From Desarmillaria ectypa (lineage: Eukaryota; Basidiomycota; Agaricomycetes; Agaricales; Physalacriaceae), in NCBI GenBank assembly GCA_030407005.1, contig JAUDYN010000011.1, positions 1,788,501 through 1,852,500 on the forward strand: a stretch of DNA of 64,000 nucleotides, read 5' to 3'. The position numbers were made by a program, and so were the translations under genes. The notes under the pieces are model-generated. The model made no database searches, was not told the DNA's origin, and worked only from the letters and a program-made list of their open reading frames with translations. Below are positions 49,877 to 61,026 of this stretch, piece by piece. Within the stretch, counting starts at the first letter, position 1. Each line of letters opens with the position of its first letter.

Positions 49877-50402
49877 GCGACGTTAGAAAGTGCACGTTCC
49901 TAGCCAAGACGCACACAGCCGGCTGTCAGCATGTTTTATATCGGCCTTCTAATCCTCCGTCAGCTGGTCAACTACAGATTCCTGCCATGTCGTGTTCTCC
50001 AAGACATGGGCATTGTTGCATTTTCCAAGGTTTGAAGGTAAACATGAAGGGAAAGGGCTGGAGGCAAAGACTAGTGGGGCCAGTGATGATGGTAAGAGAA
50101 GAAGAGGGACGATCATCACGCCGCGCATCTTGCATTTGGACCACGGTCTGTCTCTTCACGATTTCTCATGTTGCCCACAGACAACCACCAATAACGTTCG
50201 AAGATACTTTCTTTTTCTTGCTTTCTGTTGACGTGCACGGCCCAAGAACCCGTCATGTAGTCTATGGGTCCGTCACCGGCCGCCAGTATCGCAGTAAAGC
50301 AATTTCTGGCCGAAGTCGTCAAGGCCCAAACGAATTGTACGTCTCTTTATCAGAAAGCCATACCGTAGATTCAGCATGAAGCTCTGCAAACACTGAACGA
50401 AT

Positions 50403-50434
50403 CTTCAAGCCTTCAAGCCTTCAGGCCTTCAAAT
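50403..50434 (+). repeat. 8-base tandem repeat, four copies
   Basis: The unit cttcaagc occurs four times in a row, the third and fourth with small changes (cttcaggc, cttcaaat). It is a simple minisatellite-like tract in non-coding sequence with no known role. Confidence 0.8.
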
Positions 50435-51351
50435 TGCCTTTGGAGATTCCCTAGACGTGCTCGTGTACGTTGAGTCTACATGTAGCTTGACAACATTTTG
50501 TCTTACGTAGCTTTGCATGTAGTCTCGCCTCCAAGCAACGTTTTTCAGGCTGGATTCATCGCGTCAAAGTGCTTATTGAGAAGAGTAATAGACGAGTAAG
50601 AGGTTAATTCCGGTCGTGGGCTTGCATGGTGGGTTCTTTTAGGAACGAATAGAGCCATTTCGGTACTTATTCCGTCTAATTTAGTACCACGGAAGTACTC
50701 TCCGAATCCCAAACTCAGTATTCGATTAGGCGCCCAAGGTCACCTGGCAAAGCTCCAATGCCTCGAGGAGTCTGTCGTGGCTGATATCATAATACAGGGC
50801 ACTTCCCAGGTGCCACAGGCTTGAGCCCACATCGCTCAAGACATCGAAGATGTGCTCTGGCACCCCTCTGAGAGACCCTGTCCTATATCTCCATGACCTT
50901 CCGGCTGCTATCACTGCAAAACATCTCAAATCAGCTCTGCAAATAGCGACCATCGATTTTGACGAAGCAGCGCGATATGCTATCATCAAGTTCCCCTCGG
51001 TCCTGCTTGGTTAGATTACATTGTCTTTCTGCTGGTAGATTGTACTGACAAGATAATCAACTAGCAAAGAGAGCTATGAAAGCTGGCGTCATCTGCTCCG
51101 TCTCGGGGACCTCCGACGTGAATTTGTCTTTGTCCGCCACACCGCCAGAGCGGCTGGACGTAATGCCTCAGGTTGCGACTGGGGTGAGGTCTGATCTATT
51201 AGGTGATTCAGGATAATGTCTCATTCGTTTCCTAGCCGAAACAGTCTGGAACAGATAAGTCGGGTTTAGACGTAGTTTACACAAGGGTAATCGTCGAGTG
51301 AGTACCCACGTACCGATGCTCACCCACTCCACTCATGTGTCTCCGCCTCTC

Positions 51352-51603
51352 AGGCCGAAAGCGAGACACAAATCCTCTCCGCCTTTGCATTAGCAAGGCC
51401 GCAAGCGAGAAGGACAATGTGCGTGAATTGTTGCTATACCAACGCTTCCCACATCCCCCTCACTCTCCACCTAACTCAGGTCGCAAGCGAGTCTATATTC
51501 CCTCCGCCTTTGAGGCCGCAAGTGAGGAGAATATAAGTGAGTCGAACTCCCGCTCTTATCTTGACAGCGCTCGGTAACTCCCACCAGACAGGTCGCAAGC
51601 GGA
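51352..51603 (+). repeat. Five spaced copies of an aggccgcaagcgag-like motif
   Basis: Copies start at 51352 (aggccgaaagcgag), 51396 (aggccgcaagcgag), 51478 (aggtcgcaagcgag), 51513 (aggccgcaagtgag) and 51590 (aggtcgcaagcgga). Three are preceded by ctccgcct-like pyrimidine stretches (about 51341, 51378 and 51503). Spacing is irregular (35-82 bases), so this is not a simple satellite. It lies 350-600 bases upstream of the first visible exon of the coiled-coil gene and could be a promoter element array or a degraded repeat. Confidence 0.7.
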
Positions 51604-51950
51604 GTCAGAGCATATTTGATTTAGCGACGACACCTGGCGAGCGGGGAAAAATGGAGAGACCAGCCTCTCTCCGTTGCGCCCTCACCGTCTCGCCAGGTAT
51701 GATCCAACATTCTCTCTCTGTTGCTTAGTTCTCACTGCCTCGGTAGTTTACGTCTTTACCCACCCTCAAACGTCTCTCCTGTTCATATCCTGTTTGTCTT
51801 TCATCTTCACAGACCACGTACCATACAGAACGTTATGCCACGTAGCTACATCGTTTGTATTCCCACCCTGCGACTCATACACGACGCAATCCACCTGGGT
51901 CCCTCTCACCGTGTGGGGGGGGCCCGTTCCTTGGCTACACTCGCTCTCAG

Positions 51951-53397
51951 TCAGCCGAACTCGAGACGATTGGATCCTACAAGTTCCCAATGGCGATAAT
52001 GAAAGGATTGCGAAACAGGGCCCAGATCCAGGCCTCAAAGAGAATAATGAATGCAGACCCACCGATGTAAGTTGTATTAATTCGTTTATCGCCTCCCTTG
52101 ACAAGGTCCCTAGGTTGATCGCGACCGGGGCCACGCCCACGTCTCATCTGATAAATCGCAATGTGCTGATCAATTTGCGGAAAACCCACCCTCCGTACAA
52201 GCTCCCCCCTTTGTGGATACTACCACTCTTCAACGACTATTGAAGAAAGAACGCGAGAAATCGGACAAGCGGAATTCCGATCATATTCGAGCCCTGGAAA
52301 AGAGAGTCATCGAGCTTCAGCGTCAGAATGACATCGCCGAACTAGAGTTGCAAAGTCAGCGACAGCAGATGTCCAATCTCATACGGGACCTCAAAGGTTC
52401 TACCCTAGCCACAGCCCTGCAGGCCGCTTGTGACGAGAACTGTGGCCTTGAGCAGAAGCTAGTGGATCTAGGCTTGGAGGTTGAGGCGATGAAGCTTTAT
52501 CAGACGCAACTCGAGGACGAACGATCACGATTGCTCGATTCCTGTGACGAGTTACAAAGCACCAAAGAGCAACTGCAAGCACTGTACTGCGAGTTGGAGG
52601 ACACGGAGCGGGAGATCACAAAGGCTAATTATATAGTCCGGGCGGCTAGTTTCAAACACGCACAAGAGATCTTCGATCTACAAAGACAACTATGCGTCGT
52701 CAACTCACGATGCAAGATACTGGAGCTCGAAGGAGATAAGCTCCTCTGGGAAGAAGCCAGAGTGAAGAGAGAACAGAAAGAGCAGAAGGAACGAGAGACG
52801 GAGCAGAAGCGACGGGCTGAGGAAATGTCGGAGTCCATGCGCAAGATGGAGGACGAGGAGCGACAGAAGGAACGACTCAGGAAGAAGGTGGAGGACGAGG
52901 CTCGTCTGGAGCGAGAGCGAGTTCAGGCTGAGCGTGAAGAAAAGCAGAGATTGCAGCGGCAGAAGTGGCACGAGGCGACAAAAGCTGAGAAGCGGCGATG
53001 TCAGAGGAGGGATAAGGAGAAGTGGAACCTCGAATCTTGGACGGATTCCCAGGCAGTCGAACGTTTTCTCGTCCTGATGGTCGAGTTCGAGACGATGCAG
53101 TACTCTGAATCGAAGCCGTTGACGTCTTCAGGTATACCTTGGCCTGTGCTGACCAATCCTCGACGATTCAAGGAATCGGATCTTGACGATTGGCAAGCTG
53201 TGGATAGCTTCTTCAAATTTTCAAGGCGTCACCAGGAGGCGCATGCGTACAAGAAGATGGTGATGAGGGCAAGGCAGATGTTCCATCCTGACCGATGGAA
53301 GTCGAGGAGTCTGTTGAAGACCGTGATGGATGAGTCAGTTCGTTCTTCCCTCGAAGCAGCGGGAAACAAGGTATCTCAGGCAGTGAATGCCTTATGA
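51951..53397 (+). CDS. Coiled-coil protein with C-terminal FHPDRW (J-like) domain, copy A
   Basis: The main exon (52114-53397) follows a 47-base intron (52067-52113). The exon before it reads RTRDDWILQVPNGDNERIAK and ENNECRPTD; its 5' edge and the true start codon are not determined. From about 52225 to 53000 the protein is one long, highly charged coiled coil rich in E, K, R and Q. The last ~130 residues form a compact domain: RCQRRDKEKWNLESW, ERFLVLMVEFETMQYSESKP, LTSSGIPWPVL, DDWQAVDSFF, MRARQMFHPDRWKSR, and ESVRSSLEAAGNKVSQAVNA at the end. The same domain ends the protein at 61027-63015. The HPD within a helix-loop-helix setting recalls a DnaJ J-domain, suggesting chaperone contact; that is inference. 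I know no functional assignment for this agaricomycete family. Confidence 0.78.
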
Positions 53398-53774
53398 ATT
53401 CTGGCTCTCCTATAGTCTCGCCAATGCCAATGCCAAGTGTATTTAGTATCCAACCTGTAGTATCGCCGAATCTATGCTCAAATCAACCAGTCGATGAGGG
53501 CCAACGCATCCGCGCGGCAAGTCCGAGTCCTATGTATTTTTTAAACCTACAATACAAGGACGTTCTCAAGCACCAACAGGATCGAAGGGGAAAGACATCA
53601 CATACACAAGTAAAAATACAAGACATATCTACCAACGGCCGACAGTAGAATCAAGACCGTTGCCCCACTGCTACAAATCAACCGAGAACTGACACGGACG
53701 AAACGCCTCACAAAGACAATGAAGTCGATTACGATGGACCAGTACTACGTTAAATCATATAACGGGCGCTTACA

Positions 53775-54790
53775 ATGACCGAAGGGCATACGGTAGACAG
53801 CTTGTTAGAGGAGAAGGCGGCAAAATATGAAATGCACCTATCGAGGCTGTACAAGGTGAGCTATATATAAATAGATAATGGTCAGAATACACTGATGAGA
53901 TCTAAAAGGAAACAACAGCGCTTGACGGCATGCAGATGACTTCGGATGACGAGGAACAAACATGGTGACGAGGCTACAGGGAGATCGAAGAGATGGTGTT
54001 CACAGCCACCGGCGCAATAGTGCATGCAGGCCTGCCACCGATAGAGAGAGCGATGCCATGAGTGGTTGGTTATACACAATCAGACGTAGTCAAACTTACC
54101 CTTAGAAAACAGAGGCATGCGGGAGCAATTGAGGTTCCTTAGTCAGTCTACCATCATAACCGGTTTCAATGGCAAAAGTTTCGGCAACACCATAAGATCC
54201 AACGTACCGGAGAAAGAAAATTCTATCAAGGACAGCTCCAAAGATGGTCACCCCTCCAAGTGCAAGGATATGGCGCCATAGAGATGTCGAACCAATACTT
54301 CAGGACATGCAGCAAAAGAGAGCGAGAGACAGGAACTCAGATTGGAGTCGACGTTGATCCAAAGGGTGTACTGACACGTCTAGCAGGCAACAACATGATA
54401 CACACGGAAGAGAACGAAGTGAAATACTATAGAGACATCATAGACGGAGGGAAGAAAAGGCGAGTTGGTCAAATGTGCCTGAATATAAAGGTCTAACGGA
54501 CACCAGATATGCGGGATCAAAGCCCCATATATTCAGAATAGGCAAGATTGTCGAAGCGCAAAGTTCTGTCGTATTCATGAGGTGCAGAGGCAGCGATGTG
54601 AAGATGAAGTTGATATTGCGAGCCTTAGCACTGGTCAACTGCAAACACGCTATGGTGAGTACGACGAAGATGATGGAGCACAGAAGACTAACAATCACAT
54701 TTCAGAATGTGAACAGAGACAGGTAAAATGGCAGCCGACAGATCGGGGAAATACCAATGGCAGCAAAGATGAAGAGGAAGAAATATGAGG
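53775..54790 (+). pseudogene. Decayed A-rich coding relic, possibly transposon-associated
   Basis: Coding-like pieces follow one another on the plus strand. MTEGHTVDSLLEEKAAKYEM starts at 53775. DGMQMTSDDEEQTW, a stop, then RGYREIEEMVFTATGAIVHA follow. Next come KFRQHHKIQRTGERKFYQGQ and the frame 54260-54496 (GTQIGVDVDPKGVL, MIHTEENEVKYY). In another frame, GSKPHIFRIGKIVEAQSSVV and VKMKLILRALALVNCKHAM follow. The last parts resemble a repeated agaricomycete protein type with VDPxGxL...HTEDNxVxYY...FRxGDIVExQ...MxxxLRAxALLD, which I remember only as hypothetical proteins. Stops and frame changes show decay. The A-rich composition differs from the flanking genes and suggests an inserted element. 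Confidence 0.45.
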
Positions 54791-55505
54791 ATTAGGTAGA
54801 CAATATACAGGGGAAGATGAGGAAGCATCAAGACGATGTAGGAATGGACAAAATGGAAGGTACGATTGAAAACAGCCTACCAGTTTTACATGAGAACTGC
54901 TGTAAAATTTAAGCATCTTATAAGTTGTAATGGGATAAAAATGATGTGCTAGAAAAAAAAACAGCAAGTTAACAGATCAGAATGGAGAGAACGGTGCCAC
55001 AGAAAGAGAGAGAGAGGGCATGCGGGAGATGAGTGATTGTTGACAAAAAGACGAGAAAAGACGGAAGGAATCATTGGGAGGCAGTCCGGCAAAAGCCGTG
55101 ATGGATATATATACATAGGACTCGGAATCTGGCCGCTTAGATGACTTTGAGCCCCACAACTTCAAGCTGTTCCTGGCTCACGTCAAACTTGTGACCGGCT
55201 CAGTTATACCGTTTGCATACAGATTGAGTCAATGTTAACAGTTGATGGTACAAAAGAAACATTGGATTGGAGACTTTCAATGTGTAAAGGCACTCCGAGA
55301 TCGCCGAAATAGTCTTATCTAAACTGCCATAAATTCATGCCAAAGTCTGGTACATGACGAAGTTCAGACCTCTCTCTTCACTCTCAAAACACTGTCAAGC
55401 TGTCTGCAGATGGTTGTAGGCACAGAGAGCAGTGATGTTCATTGTTTGGTTGATAGGATGCACCAAACAACGCGGCGATGTCCTTGATTCTATCTCCCAT
55501 TTACC

Positions 55506-58036
55506 ATGACCACCCCTTCAAGATACGAGGAAGATAGCGACAGCGACGGCGATCCATTGTACCTCTGGTCGCGTTCTCAGACTCCAGAAGAAAATTTCAA
55601 TGGTGCTGAAGGTGCAGATGAAAATGGCAATTGGCCTCTGAGCATTGTCAGTGAAGAGGTGGGGTACGACAATAACATTAGGTGCGTGATTTCTTCTTTC
55701 GTCTAAGCGTATTATGCCGATTTCCGTTTGAACAGGAAGGAGGTGAATCATATTACAACCCTTTCGTTGGTGTGCTCATGAAACATAGATCGTCTGGGAC
55801 ACATGGAGACGCGAAGATGGAACAAACAACACATATAAGGAGCAAGATATACCGTCCGATTATCTGAAATCATATACTACGCAACAGCAGAGAAAGCGGC
55901 AAAAAATGGCTCGGGAGTCTCGAGATATTGAGATATGGTCCTCCACGGATATTATTAATACCAGGACGCGTTTACGGGCGCAGGCATACGAGGAAAAACT
56001 TGCTTATACGAAAGATGAACCTATCCCTATTTCAGATAAATTGGCGGCGCTACTCTTTGATGAAGATGTCCCGCCACAAGAACCGCCTACATCTGAAAAC
56101 TCGAACAGCGAGGATTCCGACGCCTCTGGGCCTTTTGATGACAAGGACTTCGAACCAGACTTTCCACCAGCACCTCTCCCTTCGTCTAGGCTGAGGAACG
56201 GGATGACCAACACCCCAGCAAGCACACAGTCCAGACACAAACTTCCGGACTCAGTGCAAGGAGCACGCTCGCCAACCATGTCGACTTTATCTTCCTCGTC
56301 CAAGGGGAAGGGGAAAGAAAAGCAAGTACCAGAGAGTAATTACAGAATGTCTTCGACGTCTTCAACTTCCACTGGTGAAGAGGGAGCCACTCGGTCACTC
56401 CCGCACAGGTCCTCCAGACGTGACGGTTCTCTCAATCTGCGACAACTCTCTTTTGCATCGATACGTCCCCTCCAACCCGAATCGAGCACCACCAAAGCTT
56501 CTCGTTCTCCCAATATCGGCTTCAGCACTGAATCGTTTCCGCTCGTCACAAGCGCCCGACCTTTGTCTACACATTCTCCGGTCCCACAAACACCGCGCAC
56601 AGTGTCTGATGTCAAAGGAAAGCGATCGTTGACAGCGGAAACAGCCTCACCGCGGCGTACAAAACGTCTTAAGAAGCTACCACAACGGCAGGTTAGCACA
56701 ATCCTACCATGTTGTGTTGCTTAACAGAACTTTCAAGGCTTCAATGGCGCGAAGTAGTGCAACGAAATTGGACCCTTGAAGCAGCGAAAGCAGGAGCAGC
56801 TCCCATCACGTTCGTGAACGAAGTCGATGACGAGGAAACTCCCGAACTGGACAAGGATTTTACGTATTTGGAAAAGGAATACGTTCGGTACGGGGTATTG
56901 TTCTCCTTCCACTTGTGGCGTTGTGTAAACCATTTTATTAGCGGCGTGGGCGCCCCAGACCCCGTGGACGATGCACTCACCATCTGCACTTGCAGAACGT
57001 GCACACATCCATCTTCGTGTGATTGCCAGGCGGATTCTGAAGTCAAGAAGGTTAAGCGAAATGGGGAAGAAGTTCAAGTATTCGCTTATTCCGCCAAGGT
57101 GAGGGCTTGTTTTGTTTTACTTTTGTTTTACTGAGCGAGATTATCTCTCACAGGGCTTATTCACCTTCAACGTGGCAAGTCATGTCGCTGTAATTGAGTG
57201 CAATAGGGTTAGAAAAGGTTTCATTTGGCTGGGATGCCTAACCTCATATGCTTCTAGCTCTGCCGCTGTGATGTAAGCTGTATAAACCGCGTAGCCCAGC
57301 TTCCTCGTCAAATTCCGATCGAGGTGTTCAAGACAGAAAGGTACGGGTGGGGTGTTCGCTCGTCGGTTGATGTTGAGCGCGGGAAGGTTATTGGGCTGTA
57401 TACGGGGTAAGCCATCGTCTCAATTCTTTATGTTGCTGCGTAGTGACTATAATGCAGGTTGTTAGTGTATGGTACTTATATGATATTGCTTGCACATATA
57501 CTGAAGATATAGTACAGGCCTCGGACTGTAGCCAACAAGTCATCCGACCAGTCATTTATCTTTGCCTTAGATTTCACAGAAGATGGAAACGAGCCTGAGG
57601 AAGAGGGTGCTTGTAGCGTTGATTCGACATTGTATGGTGAGATATCTTTCCTCGTTCTATCTTCTGAGTTTGGACTGACTCAATGCCCAAAGGAAATTGG
57701 ACGCGTTTCTTGAAGTGAGTTTTCAAGAAGACACCGTACTCGGGCCAGACACTGATGAACAGGTTCTCAGTCATTCCTGTGATCCGACGCTGCAGATATA
57801 CCAAGTCGTTTACGACACAATTTTTGAGGTATTTATTGTAGCTTTTCCTTGTGGTGTCGATATTCATGCTGTTTCTGCAGATGAGGACGCCTTATGTCGC
57901 TTTTGTTGCGAAGAAAAACATTCACGCTGGCACCGAGTTTACGTTTGACTACTGCCCGCCGGCAGCCAAAAAGAAGCGCAAGGGAGGGAATCGGTGCTTG
58001 TGCGGAGCATCTAACTGTTGTGAATGGCTAGCTTGA
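55506..58036 (+). CDS. SET-domain histone H3K9 methyltransferase, Clr4/SUV39 type
   Basis: At least nine exons. The N-terminus [20 protein letters not shown] leads to [17 protein letters not shown] and, via a 7-base exon (55736-55742), [20 protein letters not shown], which is chromo-domain-like. A long Ser/Pro-rich basic linker follows. The pre-SET part has [15 protein letters not shown] and [13 protein letters not shown]. The SET core has [43 protein letters not shown] (split by an intron), [20 protein letters not shown], and a post-[15 protein letters not shown] near the end. These are the AdoMet-binding and catalytic motifs of H3K9 methyltransferases that build heterochromatin. The junction near 56655-56745 is unclear: a donor at about 56648 or 56657 restores frame. 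The first exon uses the ATG at 55506. Confidence 0.85.
55736..55742 (+). other. 7-base microexon in SET gene
   Basis: Introns 55682-55735 (gtgcgt...aacag) and 55743-55788 (gtgaat...catag) leave only seven bases. They are needed to join NNIR to [10 protein letters not shown] in one frame; skipping the exon puts a stop in frame. Confidence 0.6.
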
Positions 58037-58197
58037 GAATCTCTTGACGACCTTCTTTCATCATATTTGTTCGGTGTTACTTGTTTTACTTGTTTGTTGT
58101 AGTACGTATGTAGGGAGGAAGTAATTGTTGTATGTTCATCAACTTATGTACATGTATAAAACATACTGCGGATACTGTAAATGTGATGTTGATGACA

Positions 58198-60579
58198 TTA
58201 TGATGGGTGTAAGAAAGTTTGAAGCTGAGGAAGGCTGTTAGTCTTCGACGCTTTGCCACATGTCATGAACTCACATATTCGTCGTAATGGTGAAGTAATT
58301 GACGAAGTTGCTTGCGTGAGATTTCAGCACGATACAAGATCTCATCATCCGTCCGCTTCCCGTCGAAATACTGATTGATGCTGAAGCAAACGTCAGCATA
58401 GTGGTCACCTTTGATTCGGCAAATGAACCCTACTGATCAAATCGCTTAGCGATGAGAGCGTCCTTGCCTTCTGACATAGCTGAAAGCCACTGTCGCTGCA
58501 GAGGCGTCGCGCGACTCGGGTCCTTGATTATGGACGACGTCAAATCATCGTCATTCGTGTCCCATCCAGAATCCCACTCCTGTTCCTCCTCCTCGAATTC
58601 CTCTTGGTCATCGGCTTCCACTCTGCTCCTCTCAGATTCAGTTGATGCACGCCGTCGTGAATACGCATGCGCAGCCTTCGGCGATAGCGAGAGCCATGTC
58701 ATTCCCGATGCTATAGGCGGCGAGTAGTCCATGTCGACTTCATGGAAGAGCTTGCTCCGGCTTTTGTTGGCCTTCTTCGCCCGAGCTTTCTCAATGCGAT
58801 GCTTGACACGTAGCTTGAGCTCCTCTGTGGCAACTATACGTACGCGGAGGTGGAGGGTGACGAGCAAATCGCGTTTGAGCATCCATGAAATTACGTTTTG
58901 ATATGATGGTATGAGGGCTTTGGACTGAACAACAACGTCGAAGAAGTGTGTACCGGAAGAGGTCGATATCGCGGATAGTATTTCGGGAAGAGAGGACACT
59001 GGTTGTTGGGAAAATTCTCTCTCGAATTCCTCTGACAGTTGCCATACACTGCACTGACATGTCAGATACGTTTTTGGAGGCGGGTGACATTACACGTACG
59101 GTGCTGGGAGTTTCTGAGGAAGAATGAACAAAGTCTTCAGTCCAGTGTGCACGATGTCGACAACCTTTGCCCGCCGATGTTGGACGAGCCAACGAACGGT
59201 CGGGAACAATTGCGACTCTAAGTCCCAGTCTAACAGGGTACCCATGTCAGCAAGCCTTTCATATAACCGTCAGGATGAAAAGTGTGCCTATCAATGAAGG
59301 ATAAATCTCACGAAAGCGTAATCGACGCGATCTCCATAAATTTTACCAGACCTTCAATCAAATTGTGATCATCGCCATCAACATGAGGTGTTCTGAGGTT
59401 CAAGGAGTCGTCCAACAACAGCAAACTTTTCCAAGGCGCCAACGCCGGCAGTTTCCAGCCGAGAGCCATTTCTGGGCCCCAGCTCTGCCATTCTTCGTCC
59501 TCAGGCTGATGAAGATCGTCATCTTCAGAGTAAAGGATTTGATCTAGGAATGGTGGAAGTTGCAGTTCGAGAGGAATGTTGTTTATTGTGACGTAGGCCA
59601 TCGAAGGCGATTTGATGGCTTCATAAAGCGTTTTCATGGCGGGCGCTATAGAAGAAACTTCTAAAGCCTGGGTCATGAAGTTTGGAAATGGTTCTCCTGA
59701 TATCGGTAGTTTTAGACGCTGATAGGCAAGGGTAAGAGAAAACGAACCTTTTGCCATACAGCTATCTTTGAGTGAACCCAGTGTACCGCATTCTTCCTCC
59801 ACGAAATTGTGCAGGACTTGTTCCTGATAAAGAACGGCAGTCATAGTGAATACGATCTGTTCGTACACAATCTCTATGTACTTGAGGTAATTGCCAGACG
59901 CGGAGGATGAAGGATGCGGTAGGTCGAGGACGATTACAAAATTGAAAGTCTGGAGCCAGGTCGAGTTGGACGGCGCATTTTGCTCTGAAACCCTATCTGA
60001 GATTTCCTCGGCATCGGACCCAGGACTTCTCGTCTCTCTGCCTCTGGCGCCGACCCCATAATTTTCAGGTTGGAAGCGCCATTTGCCATCCGTGTCATCG
60101 CAGACGGGATGCCCAATGAAGGCGAGATCGTCAACAAGCAGTTCACATTTCTGGTGGCACATGGACCTCTGGGGGCATAGCAGGCCTGCTAGGAATGACG
60201 ACGAGTATCCAAAGAGGGCATTGTATCCGTCTTCGGCGCTTGTGGAATCCAGGTCTTGTATTGGAGAATTCCTTCCAGAGGGAGAATGGGATGATGAACG
60301 GGTCATGGAAATCGATCTGTCGCGCGCAGATTGGGTACGTTTCCACGTATATTCGGACTCGTTGATTTGCGTGTGTGGTCGAGGGTCTGAAGGCTCAGCA
60401 GCATCACCATAATTGGAGGCCCTCCAGACGTTATCGAGCTGAATAGGTGATGATGCATGCTCCGGATGTGGTCTGCTCAACCTGGGAAGAGACTCGGGAT
60501 TTTCAGGCCACTGATACACGAGGTTCGCCTCCTTCGCGGAAGTAGTCACTAACAAAATGGCAAGCAACGTATCTGCCAT
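58198..60579 (-). CDS. NPR3: Nitrogen permease regulator 3 homologue (Npr3/NPRL3, SEACIT/GATOR1 subunit)
   Basis: The protein starts MADTLLAILLVTTSAKEANL with VYQWPENPESLPRL, the longin-like start typical of Npr3. ALFGYSSSFLAGLLCPQRSM and CELLVDDLAFIGHPVC are the diagnostic Npr3 signature. LQTFNFVIVLDLPHPS and YLKYIEIVYEQIVFTMTAVL complete the N-terminal domain. After an intron, LLDWDLESQLFPTVRWLVQH and RAKVVDIVHTGLKTLFILPQ follow, then an acidic insert (EEFEEEEQEWDSGWD). The winged-helix end reads QYFDGKRTDDEILYRAEISR and EYLQTFLHPS. With Npr2 and Iml1 it inhibits TORC1 when amino acids are scarce, at the vacuole. Exon 1 (60579-59308) is followed by three or four more. It is complete with no break seen. 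Confidence 0.92.
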
Positions 60580-61026
60580 CCTTCCAGGATGTTGGACTTT
60601 TAGTCAGACTGTAAATATTTTCTTAACTGTCGTAATAAATTATCGAAAATTTCGCTCACAGTAAAGGTACATAGAAACTGCGAAGTATGGAAGACGTGTC
60701 CTGTTCAACTGAGAGAAGCTGTAAGAAAAGAAGCACGGATAGATAAATCAGTATTTACCGTAGCACTAGCCTCATGCACCGAGAGGGGGTGCCTACGATG
60801 CGCAGATGCTTTCAAGCTTCAGTGCATGTGGCCGTGGGCGGTTGATATTGAAACGACACTGCCACCTTCATCGGGCCGATCACCCGTCCCCCCGTGATTT
60901 GGCAGTGGAAATTTTCTTTCATTAAAACGTTGTAAACCGACATATAAATCCATAATCATATTGCTTCGTGACGTGCGTAAACGTAAAAAAAGTACATATG
61001 TTTAGTAGGAGGTGCATGCATAATAG
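60580..61026. other. Intergenic region between Npr3 and coiled-coil copy B
   Basis: About 450 bases between two minus-strand genes. It should hold the Npr3 promoter and the 3' end of the coiled-coil gene. No distinctive motif was noticed. Confidence 0.4.

Larger units (their letters stand above)
49877..51950. other. Intergenic region with short repeats
   Basis: About 2 kb with no recognisable gene. The frames 49987-50379 plus and 50726-50989 minus carry no known domain. It contains an 8-base tandem repeat (50403-50434) and a set of five spaced repeats (51352-51603), described separately. The right part may include the first exon or exons and promoter of the coiled-coil gene. Confidence 0.4.

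Noticed and set aside
58452..58727. 91-codon plus-strand frame
   Set aside because: It is antisense to the acidic insert of Npr3; only a codon-bias shadow.
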